Translations under genes and position numbers: made by a program | Shown: piece after piece, positions 1 through 12,500 of the stretch | How the letters are laid out: every line of letters begins with the position of its first letter | Position numbering within the stretch: position 1 is the stretch's first letter | Origin: Haliclystus octoradiatus | Taxonomy: Eukaryota > Cnidaria > Staurozoa > Stauromedusae > Haliclystidae | Reading direction: 5' to 3' | DNA length: 64,000 nucleotides | Assembly: GCA_916610825.1 (NCBI GenBank) | Contig: OU744452.1 | Location: forward strand, 2,329,543 to 2,393,542 | Notes under the pieces: model-generated | Databases searched by the model: none | What the model saw: only the letters and a program-made list of their open reading frames with translations | What the model was told of the DNA's origin: nothing

Positions 1-814
1 TGAGTCAACAATTTTGAAATCGATAATGATTTTCTGAGGGAGCATGCCTACAGACCCCCTTGAAGAAGCCACGTCTTTGGGGTTCCTCCCCATAAATCTC
101 CCTCATTTTTGTCAAACAAGGTTGAGAGCTCTGTTTATGTCCATTTTTGTTTTGCATATGATGTTCATGTGATATCTCTCTGGGAGGCAGCATCCAATAT
201 TGGATTATTTGTTGTCCACTCTTATCTATAATTACGATGAGAAATAACTCTAACTAGACAGTCTGATTTTTGACTTTTATTTTTTCTTAATCAAAATGTC
301 GTCTTTATAGCACTGTTTCTATCTTAAGAAATAGATTATTTTTAAAACCTTACCTCCATGTAAAATTAGTAATGCAAGAGTAAGCTTGAAGATCAAATGT
401 GAACATATCTGTAGACAATAACTAATGCCGATGGAAACTATTTAAATGTATACTTTTAGAAAATTAGTTCATAGCTTTCATTGTTTTGCTTAGCATATCA
501 AATGTATAATATTCTGAATCAGGTAGAAAACTATATAAACAAGACTTATTTTGTAGGAAACAGTTTAGATGAAGTAAACGGGAAAGATATACAAATTATT
601 TACGGGAAAAAGTCCCTTCGTTTAACATTGCACGAAACGTTGTTTGGACAGGCAAACTTTTGCTATCATCAAATTTACAAAACATAACAATATTTTATTT
701 TGTTTTAATTCAGCTAATTGCAGACTTGCATGTGTAATTTTGTATCATGAACTCATGATCTACATCTACGGCTATGTGTTTTCTCCTGCTCTTTTGTTTT
801 GAAATTTGATTTGT
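1..814. other. No supported gene at the left edge
   Basis: AT-rich sequence. The first 190 bases contain a stretch with 'agaccccctt' and 'ggttcctcccc' that looks like part of a dispersed repeat. A short open stretch at 481-687 has no domain and no convincing splice context. I found no upstream exon for gene 1 here. Confidence 0.5.
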
Positions 815-1067
815 TGTAAGATCACCTTAAACCTGATCAAGTAATACCAATGAAAGAGTGTAACACAATAATGAGACACGTGCTGCACAAGCGAACGCGA
901 ACGAATCTCATCTATCTCAAAACAGAACATGTGCTAAATACACCATAAATGAATAAGAGGCTATAACATTAAAACGAGGTAAATATCTATATATGCTTAC
1001 ACCCCATCTAGATTTATAAAAATCTAAAAATAATTTTAAAAAGGTAATTTTTTAATAATTAATAGTT

Positions 1068-4000
1068 TTACTCGTAATCATTTAACCACTGAGGTCTACG
1101 CCTTATGCGTACAGGTCGAACAGGAATGTCTTCTTGATCACTATTATTGTCATTATCATTATCATCTATATCTTGATTATCATCTTCTACATTATTACCA
1201 TTATCATCAGATGACTCTGAAAAATTATCACAATCATCATCATTAAGATGTTCATTATCATCAATACTATCACTATCCTCTGAACGCATTCTTAAATGAG
1301 AAATATGTCTCAGCGAAATATAATCATTAATTAAAACTTTAACTTTAAAAGCAGATACTTGTTCAATAACGACTCCTTCTAACCAACGACGAAAACAACG
1401 TAGTTGTTGATCTGGTTTAATCCAAACAGGACAACCAACGTCATAAATAACAATAAATGAATTCTTTTTCACTTCAGGTTCAATTAACTTTAGACGTGGT
1501 TTATATGCATAGATACGTTCTGCAGGAGGAATACTATTATTATCAGTTGGTAGATTATTATACCAATAAATGGCGTCATTAATTGAAATAGAAGATCTAC
1601 TTGCTATTACTTTAATTGTACGATGGTTTCTTTCAATTATTCCGTTTCCACTGGCCTTATAAGCGGCACGTGGAGTTATTAATACATTCTATTCTTTACA
1701 AATCGCAATTACACCTTTAGATTTGAATGTACTGTAATTATCAAATAATAATTCATCTGGCGGCCCCCTTTCACAAAATACAGAATTTAACTGTGTAACA
1801 AATTGTTCTTCCCCTTCATTAGATATTTTTCGCCACAAACAAAACCTAGAAGGCCCGCAATCAATAAACGTCATATATTTAAACCCTTCAAACATAGCTA
1901 CGTCGACAGCAACCCGTTTCCACATTTTATCAACAGACAATTTGCCTTTCTCCCACGTAATAGGTGCAGGGTCGATTGAATGACATTGATTACAAGATTT
2001 AATAACATTTTTAATATCAACTTTTGAACAATCAATACCCACATTCCGTGCTAAATATTCCGTCTGAACATATCCGCCATGTGAAACAGCATGAATATCT
2101 TTCAAATGCTCAATATCACTGTCCACACAAACTAAACAATCATTATTTAAGTTAACAGATGATAAACGCCAAGAAGACGGTACACGCGTTAAAATGTCGG
2201 CTAAATTTTGCTCAGATCTCACCAAGGTAACAGTAATATTTAAATCATAATCACTTTTTAGCGTTGTAATTAGTTGTAAACGTCTCAGTATCAACATCTC
2301 TGACTTGGCTTTAGTTTTAACACGTGATTTTGAAGATAATACGTCATTAAGCCAATTCGACACAACCAAAGAATCAGTAATCAATTCTATACAAGAAGGA
2401 TTCCATAAAATTCCAAGATTGAGACCTTTAATAATTGCATCTAATTCAGCCATATTAATATGACTATCATCTCTACGTAGCCACGATGCATCTTCGATGA
2501 TACACCCATCATTCTCAATACAAACACCTAAGGCCAATGAACTAGCATCACACCAAATACGTAAAGGTGAAGACTTTTCAATTGACCATCGCCCATAGCA
2601 GGGATCATTTAAATTAACTTGTTCTAATACATATTGTAATTTTTTACTAATTGCTTCGTCGACCTTTTCATCCCAATTAATATTATTAGTTAATCTTTTC
2701 AGCATGCTACAAGTAACTCGTAACCAATTACAAACAGGATTTATACCAACCAGTTTACCACAAAGAGAATATAAATCACGTTTGGTAATATCAACACAAT
2801 CCGATTGCACACATTCAATCGGATTGGCACGTTTCCACCATAATGAATCTCCTTTTTTCTCAACATCCAACCCAAGCACGCGAACGAAAGAATCGATATT
2901 AATACATTCAGGCTGTTTTGAATCTAAACCATATAATTCTAAATGACTTTTAACATCTTGAGATTTAACGACATCTTCATTAACAAATATATCATCTATA
3001 TAGGAATCAGTACCAGCTTCAACAATCTTGTTTAATGATAAAACCTTTGATAATATCGTTGACATGATCAATGGTGCTGAACTTAAACCAAAACCAACAC
3101 GGGTCAAACACCAACGACGATCATTAAACATAACTGTTTGAAAAGGCCATAAACTTGGATCTATATGAAGCTGTAAATATGCATCAACAAAATCTACTGT
3201 GGTACAATTAATGCCCCACTGACGCCACTTTCTAATTTTATCAAGACAAACGTCACTCCCACCTGAATACACATTAACGTTGACATTCATCTCACGAAAG
3301 TCAAAAATAGGTCTAACCTTCTTCTTTGCAGGTTGCTCAACAGCAAACATAGGGATTAATCCTTTCGGTTCACCATGAATATTAACGTCGTATGGTATTA
3401 AATAACCTTTGCTAATCCATTCATTCATTTTCAAATTGTAAGCATCACGGACATCAGGTGACATTTGATAAGTAGCGATAGTGTTACGTGATACTGCTGG
3501 CTCTTTACCGTCTGTCCATTTCCAGGACACTGTCCATTTAAAACCATCAAAATTAGCAGTAAAATTATCATTATCAATATTAATAGGCAAAGATGCATTA
3601 ACTTTACTAATAGCAGAAATAACATCGGACTCAATTTTATCACCGATAAGTACTGTACCATTTTTAAAGACTGTTAATCCGCCAAGATTCGTGATAGTAT
3701 CTAACCCAATAATCCCATTAATATCTCTTACTAATTTCTCAACCACAACACAGCATGCAGACAGTTTACGACGATTAACAATTAATTCAATATTCACGCA
3801 TCCCACACTTCCGATACTTGCATTGTCCATTAACGTAATTGTATTCTTAACAGGTTGAACTTTCAAAGCCAGTTTTATTGCCAATTTTAAACTAATTATT
3901 GTAGTTGAACAACCAGTATCAATCAACATTTCGGTTACAAAACCATTAACACAAACATTAGTAAATAACAACTCTTTTACTTTCTTGGGGCCGCAGGTGA

Positions 4001-4094
4001 TTCCACATGTGCTACGGCCCCTCGAGCGTTTCCCGATGATGATTTGATGGCACACCCATAAGTGAAATGTCCAACTTGTCCACAAGTAGAGCAA
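1068..4094 (-). CDS. pol region of LTR element A
   Basis: Parts in order: aspartic protease (LIDTGCSTTIIS), reverse transcriptase with the YIDD box, RNase H (IWCDASSLALGV, then AELDAIIKGLN), integrase zinc-binding and core parts, and an acidic C-terminal tail rich in Asp, Asn and Ser. This is a fossil reading of a broken region and is given only as a list of parts. Confidence 0.8.
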
Positions 4095-4735
4095 CGAATA
4101 TCTTCACCATCTTCACTAGGTTTAGGACAATTCGTGGCATAATGTCCAACTTCCCCACAAAAGAAACAATTTCTAGACGTCTCCAGTTTGTCGATGTTCT
4201 TTTTCTTGTGAAATTTTCCAGACTTCCCCATACTCACTGCTACGATGTCGTGCTCCGGCTCAGCTTCCATTAAAACCCGCGCATGTCGTAATAATGTTTC
4301 ATCAGATGCATCGCGATATGTTCTTAATCTTTGACTCACTGCAGCTGGTAAACCTACAACAAATGCTACTCCAGCAACATCAGTAGCACCAACTAAATCA
4401 GATAACCTCTGTAATTCAGCGAAAAAAGCATCAACATTTTCACCACGCTCCAAGCGTCGCGTTTGTAACTGCTCCCAAGCAGCAAATTTTGACATTGAGA
4501 AGGCCTCATGTAACCTTTCTTTAACTTTAAGAATATCCATTTTGTCTACATCTCTCATTTTGTCATAAATTAAAAATGCCGAATCACTTAATAAAAGTGG
4601 CAGTAATATGGCTTTATCATTATTTGTTAATTTCTTAATTAACGCCACTGCCTCAAATCTTTTCCACCATTCTGATATATCACTTTCTCCTTTAAATGAT
4701 GGAACAACATCCGTAATTTTGATTTTATCTGACAT
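3977..4735 (-). CDS. gag of LTR element A
   Basis: About 250 codons starting just inside the 5' LTR. The N-terminal half is a helical capsid-like region (ISEWWKRFEAV is its entry helix). Two zinc knuckles follow (CFFCGEVGHYATNC and CSTCGQVGHFTYGC), the nucleic-acid-binding end typical of gag. It overlaps the pol frame, a layout this family uses for frameshift or read-through expression. Confidence 0.85.
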   Translation of the reverse strand: MSDKIKITDVVPSFKGESDISEWWKRFEAVALIKKLTNNDKAILLPLLLSDSAFLIYDKMRDVDKMDILKVKERLHEAFSMSKFAAWEQLQTRRLERGENVDAFFAELQRLSDLVGATDVAGVAFVVGLPAAVSQRLRTYRDASDETLLRHARVLMEAEPEHDIVAVSMGKSGKFHKKKNIDKLETSRNCFFCGEVGHYATNCPKPSEDGEDIRCSTCGQVGHFTYGCAIKSSSGNARGAVAHVESPAAPRK

Positions 4736-4934
4736 GGCCCGTTAGCTTGTAAGATCACCTTAAACCTGATCAAGTAATACCAATGAAAGAGTGTAACACA
4801 ATAATGAGACACGTGCTGCACAAGCGAACGCGAACGAATCTCATCTATCTCAAAACAGAACATGTGCTAAATACACCATAAATGAATAAGAGGCTATAAC
4901 ATTAAAACGAGGTAAATATCTATATATGCTTACA

Positions 4935-6236
4935 GTTGTATTGCAAACAATCGGCAAAAACCGATTAATCGACCGATTGTTATGATTAATCGGCGGCTAA
5001 CTAATCGGCATCGAACATCGGTAAATTTCATTATAGTCTCATCCCTACTTAATATTATAATTCATCAACGTTCGAAGCAAACCTAGATCACAACGTATAA
5101 TTATCAACATCTATCGTAACTTGTATTATTTCAATTGTGGAAATTATATGAAGATTACTGAACGGAGTTATATTGATGTGTCTTAACAGTATCCACATAA
5201 CGCTTTTATTCATTTGAAAACAAAAACTCTCGTAAGGACGAAACATGTCATTATTTATCTATTAAATGAATTTTACGGTTCAGAGTTCATAAACTTCATT
5301 CTACTTCAATCGAATTCCTTGCTGTTTTTTTGTACAGTCATTATAGAAAATGACCTCACACAAATTTCAACAGAAGCATTTTTCATCAATTCTAGGGTCA
5401 AATTTTATGCTTGACAAATTATCCAAAACGTTCCAAAGTCGGAGTAGGCAAAATGCCTTAACTTCGCAATTTGATTAATGGCATTCCCAGTAGAAACATA
5501 AAGGTGAGGCTGTCAAGTTTCAGTGCAATAATGTGATTTAATTTGAGGAAATACCATCAGACATAGTAGCACTGCATCATTTAGCTCATATAATGTGCTT
5601 AAAAATTCTTTATTTTCACTATGTATCAAATTACCAAAACGAGACTTTGTACGAAGTTGCACAAATCGACATAGAAAAATGAGACAAGCTCATGTGAAAA
5701 TAAGCTAAAAAAACTTATCGGGTGATGATGACGACCGTATCTTTATTTTTTATGAAACTGACTGTTAGTTGTTTCATCCTGATCAGCTACATATTCACAG
5801 CTGGTTTATGAACACACTTTGTACTTTTCACATCCTGAAAATTTCAAAGGTCGGATTCAGATTATGTCGGATTGGATTTTTTCAATAGAAACAACAGCAG
5901 TCTGATCAGATTGGATTAGGATTAAGATTTGTGCCTAGATTTGGATTACTAATGCCCTATCCAATCTGATGCCTCCCTCTGATGCCTACAGTCACCAGTG
6001 GTCCCCGTCTGTCGATGTCTCTAATAGGAATTGTTATAATTAAAATAGATCCTAGATAAAGAGGTCATATGTCAGCAGTGGTCCATGAAGCAATGTCTCT
6101 AGTGAGATATGTCATACAATCAACCCTTTGTATAGAGGTCACCTGTTCAAATCGGTCAATTGCTACATATATATATCTCAGCTGGTTCACATATCTCTGT
6201 ATACAGATTAAAAAATATTGTGTATTTTCGTTACAG
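4935..6236. repeat. MITE end and dispersed repeat copy 1
   Basis: Bases 4950-5050 carry repeated 'aatcgg' words and close with a hAT-like tip (TCTCATCCCTA). Its mirror image occurs at 29586 in front of a similar 'cgattgtt' region. Bases 5477-5685 match 13740-13935 closely over about 200 bases, one dispersed family. Bases 5990-6160 hold 'gaggtcatatgtcagcagtggtc' type words (shared with 14150-14320), a worn inverted-repeat transposon. No coding sequence is supported. Confidence 0.55.
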
Positions 6237-6512
6237 GCAAAGTTGATTTACATATGCTTGATGAAATCTCTCAACTAGTTGGTCCAGTGCCACATGCTCT
6301 TGGTCGCTGCCTTGGTCTGCCTCATCATACAACACAAAACATCTGTTATGATAATAGACATGAAGCAGTTACAGAACAGAACTACGCTATGCTTACTACA
6401 TGGATTGAACATGTTGGCATTAAAGCAACTGTAATTGAATTATATAAATGTATTCTGTCTATGAAACCGAAACAGAAAGAAGTTTTGAATTTCATTCGTG
6501 ATTACCAAACAT
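6237..6512 (+). CDS. Gene 1 exon: N-terminal death domain
   Basis: Acceptor AG at 6235-6236, donor GTGAGT at 6513. The 91 codons show the six-helix death-domain rhythm: helix 2 with LGRCLGLP, a short turn, then QNYAMLTTWIEH and a final helix ELYKCI. Length fits a single death-fold domain of about 90 residues. It probably binds another death domain; the partner is unknown. The exon opens in phase 2, so it is not the first coding exon. Confidence 0.8.
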
Positions 6513-9500
6513 GTGAGTACCAAACATAATTTACACCAAATGTAGTAAAATAGAGACATTTTTGTATCCATCAAATAATTCTTTTGAAACTTTTATAAGT
6601 CTGTAGACTTTTATTTTTTAAAGCAGAGCACATCTAGTGGTTATAATCACATTTTCCGATTTTAATTTTAAGCTTTAAATATCTTTAGTTTTCACTTTTC
6701 AGAAACACACTGGACTGTTCTTTTCTAATTATTGACTTTTAAGATTCTAAAATTGGACAACTCATATGTATGGATTTTTTTAGCTAGATGCCTTGATATA
6801 GAAATTGAAGGTGTTAGAATCGGATATAACCCGACAACCAATGAACGTTAACGTTCGTGGAAGGTTCATTCGGACCTTCAGCGAATGTTCACTGAACGTA
6901 GATATAAAAATAACAAACGTTTTTTGTAAGTCCGAATAACGTTCACTGAACGTTCTCTGAACGTCCAATTCGAACAAGTGCGGGAAATTCCTGCGTTACC
7001 CATTTCATTTCAGATATCTGTTAGTTCCCGTTTGAAGTTGCTACGCTTAAAGGTGTTGCCTCAGCATAATGATATGATCAAGAGGAGGACGATTATTCAA
7101 TACTAGCAATGCGTGACCCGCGTTGCTGGAATAATTTGGGCCGAGTAAGAAATACTTTTGTTGTATAATTAACAATATAATAAGGTGATCTGTGTAAGTT
7201 GTATGTAGTAGGCAATGCAGCCTGTCACCACCCCATCAGCAAGCCCCAGTCACACTGCTAAGTTAGTGGAATTCCTAATCATACTTACCCATAAAATATG
7301 CGGAGTGGAGGGTGGGAGATAAATCATCAAAACCTTGGAATGTAATTTCCCAAGACGGATAGCTGTTGTAGCAGTTATATTGACCCAATGCATTGAGCGC
7401 ACTAGGGAGTAGTAGCATATAATTGGGTTACTGAGTGAACCGCTGCTATGTATTGAATGCAATGACGTGAGATGTAATGAAACTGACTTGTAATAATAGT
7501 AAATAATATTGAATGACTGAATCAATATCATTCTGCTGATAGGTTAGCATACTGCAAGGCATTTTTGAAGATTAATAAATTTAGCAGTAGTGATAGCAGT
7601 AGCGATATCGATAACTAGCAGGGTTGAACTGATTATATTTTTTGGCATATGTAATACCCTAGGTTAATTAATTTCAAGTGCCTAATAATCAGGTGATAAT
7701 CTATTAAACACGTGTACCAGAATTTTGAGGCCCCACATACCAGTGCGTTAAGCCATACCCTTCTTCGTAGGCGTTTTATACCTCGGCTAATTTTAACCTC
7801 ATTTAAAATATATTAAATTGCAATATATAATTTACATTTAACCTATGAAAATTGCTTTATCTTCCATGTAAAATAATGTGCGTGTTTTGATTTGCATCAC
7901 ACAAATAATTTTAATAATAATTGATAATTTGGGCCCAGTAAGAAATACCCTTGTTGTATAATTGATAATATGATAATAATATAATAATAATATAATAGTA
8001 ATATAATAATAATAATATAATTAATGTAATATAATATAAATTAAATTGAACCTACTAAAATTGCTTAATCTGCTACGTAAAATAATGTGCATGTTTTGAT
8101 TTGCACTTGACTGCGACATGCCTTGTATCATGACACAGATCACAATAATTAAAATTAATAAAGATAAAAGAATCCTACAGGGAATAAAACTTTGAATAAC
8201 AGCAGTGATTTTGAGCTCCTTCTGTAAAAAGATGCATACTCATAAGATTTATCATTATTATGTTGTTCAATGTCCATAATGTTGTTGCAATCAAATGCAA
8301 ATAGATAGTCAGCATAGTCAGCCGTATTGTGAAAAGTAAATCTAGAGATATCCATCTATTTTAAATACTGTCCTGATATCCATCTCAAGCCATAGAATGC
8401 CAAATAAATCATGCAGCCCTCCCCTCTGGATCCGTGCCTGCTTCTAATCAGCCAATTACTTTCTTTTTAGGTACATCAACTGAACCTACTGGGGGTGGAT
8501 CTGGAGGGGTAGATAATATACATGACAAGAAACCTGAAAATGCTGATAGATTGAAGTTTCCTTTGTCGCAGGTAGGATCCTAATAAGCATGAGATATACA
8601 TAATAATAAATAAGTTTTAGTTACACCTACCTGGTTACAAGCACATCCCCAGAGCGTATAATTAATCACCTTCTATCATATCAAATAAAATCAGTTAAAT
8701 AAGTATTTGCGTGTGAAACATTTCATTTGTTGGTTGCGATATGAATATAGATAAGAGCATAAATAATGGCTTAGGTGTACTAGAATTCATGAGGTGTTCT
8801 ATTTCACAAATGTCAGCTGGTTAAATTTATATTTTAATTGTCTTGCGTCGCTTTGACTACTGCACTGTCGTATGAGGGAACTGAAAGCTGAACATCTAGA
8901 TCACCTCCAGAGATTGCAGAACAGATGGATGAGGTCAGTGCTCCAATGAATTAACTATCGCACTTGTATATCTGACATGCAAAATGGACTTGCTTAGCTT
9001 TCTGCCCATGGAGAAGCAACCGCACACCAAATAATGTTCGCTCATAAAATTAAGTTCAGTCTAGCTCCTCCTCTTCTAAGCGAAACTTTTCAACAATCAA
9101 AGATCATATCACAAGATCTAACTCCTGCGGTTACATCCACAGAATGGTGACTCTATCTGAACATATAAATGCGATGTTATCATATTGGAGAGAATTGCGT
9201 CTGCACAGATTCGCTTAACTACTCTTCACTCTCAGTGCAGGACAGAAGGTTGAAATTTCTTGGCAAATAGATGAAAATAATTTAGCCAGAGCTTGAGATA
9301 CCACCAGCTGCTATTGACTGTTCAGAAACAATGCTTACCCCCTGCAAGGCTTGATTAACACTCCATACTAGTTTACATTCACAAACTTATTTTTAAAGAG
9401 TAATAGTGGAATCAAATAGATTGATCATTACAAAGATCTTGACAATTTAATAACTATTTTGACTTTCCATTTGTGGACAATTCTATAGTATGTTATGCTT

Positions 9501-12500
9501 ACTATCTGCTTGTATCATATAATTTAATTTCTTATTTATGTTTCAATCAAATAGTTCCGTCTTTTGGGAAGTTATGAAGGAGAAGATGAAACACGCATGA
9601 TATGTCAAGGTGGAATATTCTTAATATCACAAAAAGTAGATACACATGATAAACAATCAGATCAGAATATCAAGTGGTCACGTGGTATTCCATCTGATAG
9701 CTTACCAAAATACTGTACGAGTATTGGATGCATACTCAATATCCGCAACATAGAATTTATTCCAGTAGCTGTTGTTTATCAAAAGCAATCTAGATTTGAA
9801 GATGTACTTTTGAAGCGACAGGATGATAATCATCTCATTGAACCAATGGATGATGATAAAAGTTTTCCTCACCATCTTGTGAAAGGTATGTACGTCTATC
9901 TTTGAGGCATTTATGCGATATGGAACAATGTGTAAAGGATTGACAGGAGCCCTGCAAAGCTACAAGCTAGAAAACAGCTGTAAATGAGCGTGCATTGGCG
10001 CATGTTAATTTTATTTATTTTTCAAAAACTTTACTTTTTGCAAAACCAGTACATGGAAAGTTCATGAAATCGTAGTGTCATGTCACGTTCTTGATTTTTC
10101 AATTTATTGTTTCTGAAATTTTTATGAAACTTTAGTACGCTGTTTGTTCATTATCACTACAGTAGTTGATGCAATGAAGCTGTTGATGAAGTTCTGCAGG
10201 AGCATGCGCGGTTAAGAATAATCTTTCCAAGAAATCACATTCCAAGTTGGTTCCATTTCATGGAAAATTTCTTAAAACCGAGAGGCCAACTATTTTGTAG
10301 CTGAAGAATGTGATAGCCTATACCCATGCTCAATATTTCATAATTCTTTCTCTTTTGATTCCCCTGCGAAAAAAGTTCATGTTCATGAACCAGTTCACAA
10401 AAAAATGTTCGTAAATTGTTCTTGAAGTTCATAAATTGTTCATGAACTGTGCATGAACTGTTCACTGTTCATGAAGTCATTATTTTTGCAGGAGTTAGCT
10501 TCAAAATATGTTGACATGTGAATAAGAAAACATTAGAATAAATCCATGCCATTCCAATAAAAATTTTTTTTATTATATTCCGTGAAATCATGTTGATCAA
10601 TGTTATAATTGCCTTATTCTCATGAACTGATCATCAGTTATAAACCATTTCATGAAGTAGGGACCATACACTCTTGGTATGTTTGTATATGATACTGCAA
10701 TAGGAGGCTCTCTCTAAGACTGGTCAAACATTTGGAATGTTTGAAATTTGAATAAAATAATATGTTTTCCTGTTCTGGTTGGTTAAATAAGTTGACGTTC
10801 GAAATTGATCAATTGTTTAGCCTCTCGTACTCACATTGCGCTATCAGCATTGAAACCCCTGAAAATACCATGAAAGTGTTGTGAATTCACCATGAGAGTT
10901 CATGTTTTTTTTTTCATTGTTTTGGTGTCAGCAGTGTTGGAAGCATAATTCTATCATTTTGAACCTTATTAATTCAAGACCTAATTCACATTTCTAATAA
11001 TTTGAACTTTTTAATAGTGTAGCGTATATAGCACATGATATTACCAAATTCACAAACAGTTCATGAACGAATTAATCAAATTATTAAAGAACATTTCATG
11101 AAATGTTGAGGGAAAATTCATGTAACTTTTGCTTCCATGAACTTGTGAAGTGATTTCAACAGAGAAAGATGTTACAATGATGATGTATGGATGTAAAGCC
11201 AGAGATTAGATGTTACCTCTGTTCTCCTCTTTTGCAATACATAGAGTTTCCCATGTCACTCATCAGACAGTCTTCCTCAAGAACAGAAATCTATAGCAAT
11301 ACCCTATAAATAAGCAAGTACTTTCTTTCTAGCCATTATCAGTTATCAGTACTGCTCATGGAACGAATAACTGAATCGCTATGTAGCTAGGATCAGATAT
11401 TAAGGACAGTGTGGTTAAAAGAAAACAAATGGAAAATGATCTGTTTGATACCAGAGTGCTGAAACTATAGGAGTAGTAGACTTTGCATATCGCAAATAGA
11501 ATAAACATACCCACAAAGTCAATATGTCCTTGAAATTGTGTGTGCATATATAACAGCAGACAAGTTACTGGTTGCCGGCCATTAGCAGTTACTATTTCTC
11601 TTGGAGATCGAAAGACTGATTTTAATATGATCCGTGAGTAGATATAAAATGGTAGTACTGTTTTATGTCATCTAGGAGTTTCTACCAACCTCCATATTTT
11701 CCATGTTTATTATCCTGGCACGTACCATCCTGTGATACGCCATTATCGTAATAGTATTCACTTTGATGAAAAGACTTCTGAGAACAGTTTAGTGTTAGCC
11801 TATGGTGATTATCCAATCATGGTAGAGTTACCAAAGAATAATGTACAATCTGGCACTTTGGAAATCCAGGTACAACAATAAACCTGTTTATAATATCTAG
11901 CTATTGGTATCTAGATATATTGTCTTTCTATAAATAAATAGATCAAATGAATAGAATATCTAATTAGAGATATTATTTAAATGGCAATTTTACAGTGCAC
12001 AAATTACGCCATCTTCGTCATGTGCACCGATAGTTGAAGCTAGATTAATATTTAATTATTTAGATACATGCTCAAGTTCCCTTTTTAATTATTTATTAGT
12101 GTAGGATCTACTTTTCAACTACCAAAGCAATCAAATATCAATCTGAAAACATACCTAACTGAAAAAAGTTTATTTACAGATATTTTCAAGCTAAATGGTT
12201 TACTTTGTTAAGGAATATACCTAATTTAGGACGGGTCTAAAGTTCAGACCAAATTCAGTTGGGTCCAGTGTACTTGTTTTGACTGATCCACCTCACGTTT
12301 TTTCTGATGCGCTACAATTTGATGGGTAATTATACCCTATGTGAAAAAAATAAGTATCTATCGACGGTCTACAACATCACAGGGACTACTTCCTCTGGCC
12401 AAACAAATTTATCATACTTGTATACCAAATTTGTTGTCCATAGGGGGTCAACAGGACGGCGTATTTTGACCAACTTTATTGGGACTCAATATGACAGTCA

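Larger units (their letters stand above)
815..4934 (-). mobile_element. Ty3/gypsy-like LTR retrotransposon A
   Basis: The element is 4.1 kb on the minus strand. Its two 187-base LTRs (815-1001 and 4748-4934) look identical, begin TGTAAG and end CTTACA, and are flanked by TTTGT / GTTGT, a 5-base target duplication with one mismatch. Inside are gag with two CCHC knuckles, then protease, reverse transcriptase, RNase H and integrase parts. The RNase H end (SRVKTKAKSEMLI and ADILTRVPSSW) resembles the Cer1-like gypsy branch; a BEL/Pao assignment is less likely. LTR identity says the insertion is young, but the coding part looks broken in about two places. It lies 1.3 kb upstream of the first exon seen for gene 1. 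Confidence 0.9.

Noticed and set aside
481-687. A small open stretch as the missing first exon of gene 1
   Set aside because: No domain, weak splice context, and an LTR element lies between it and gene 1.
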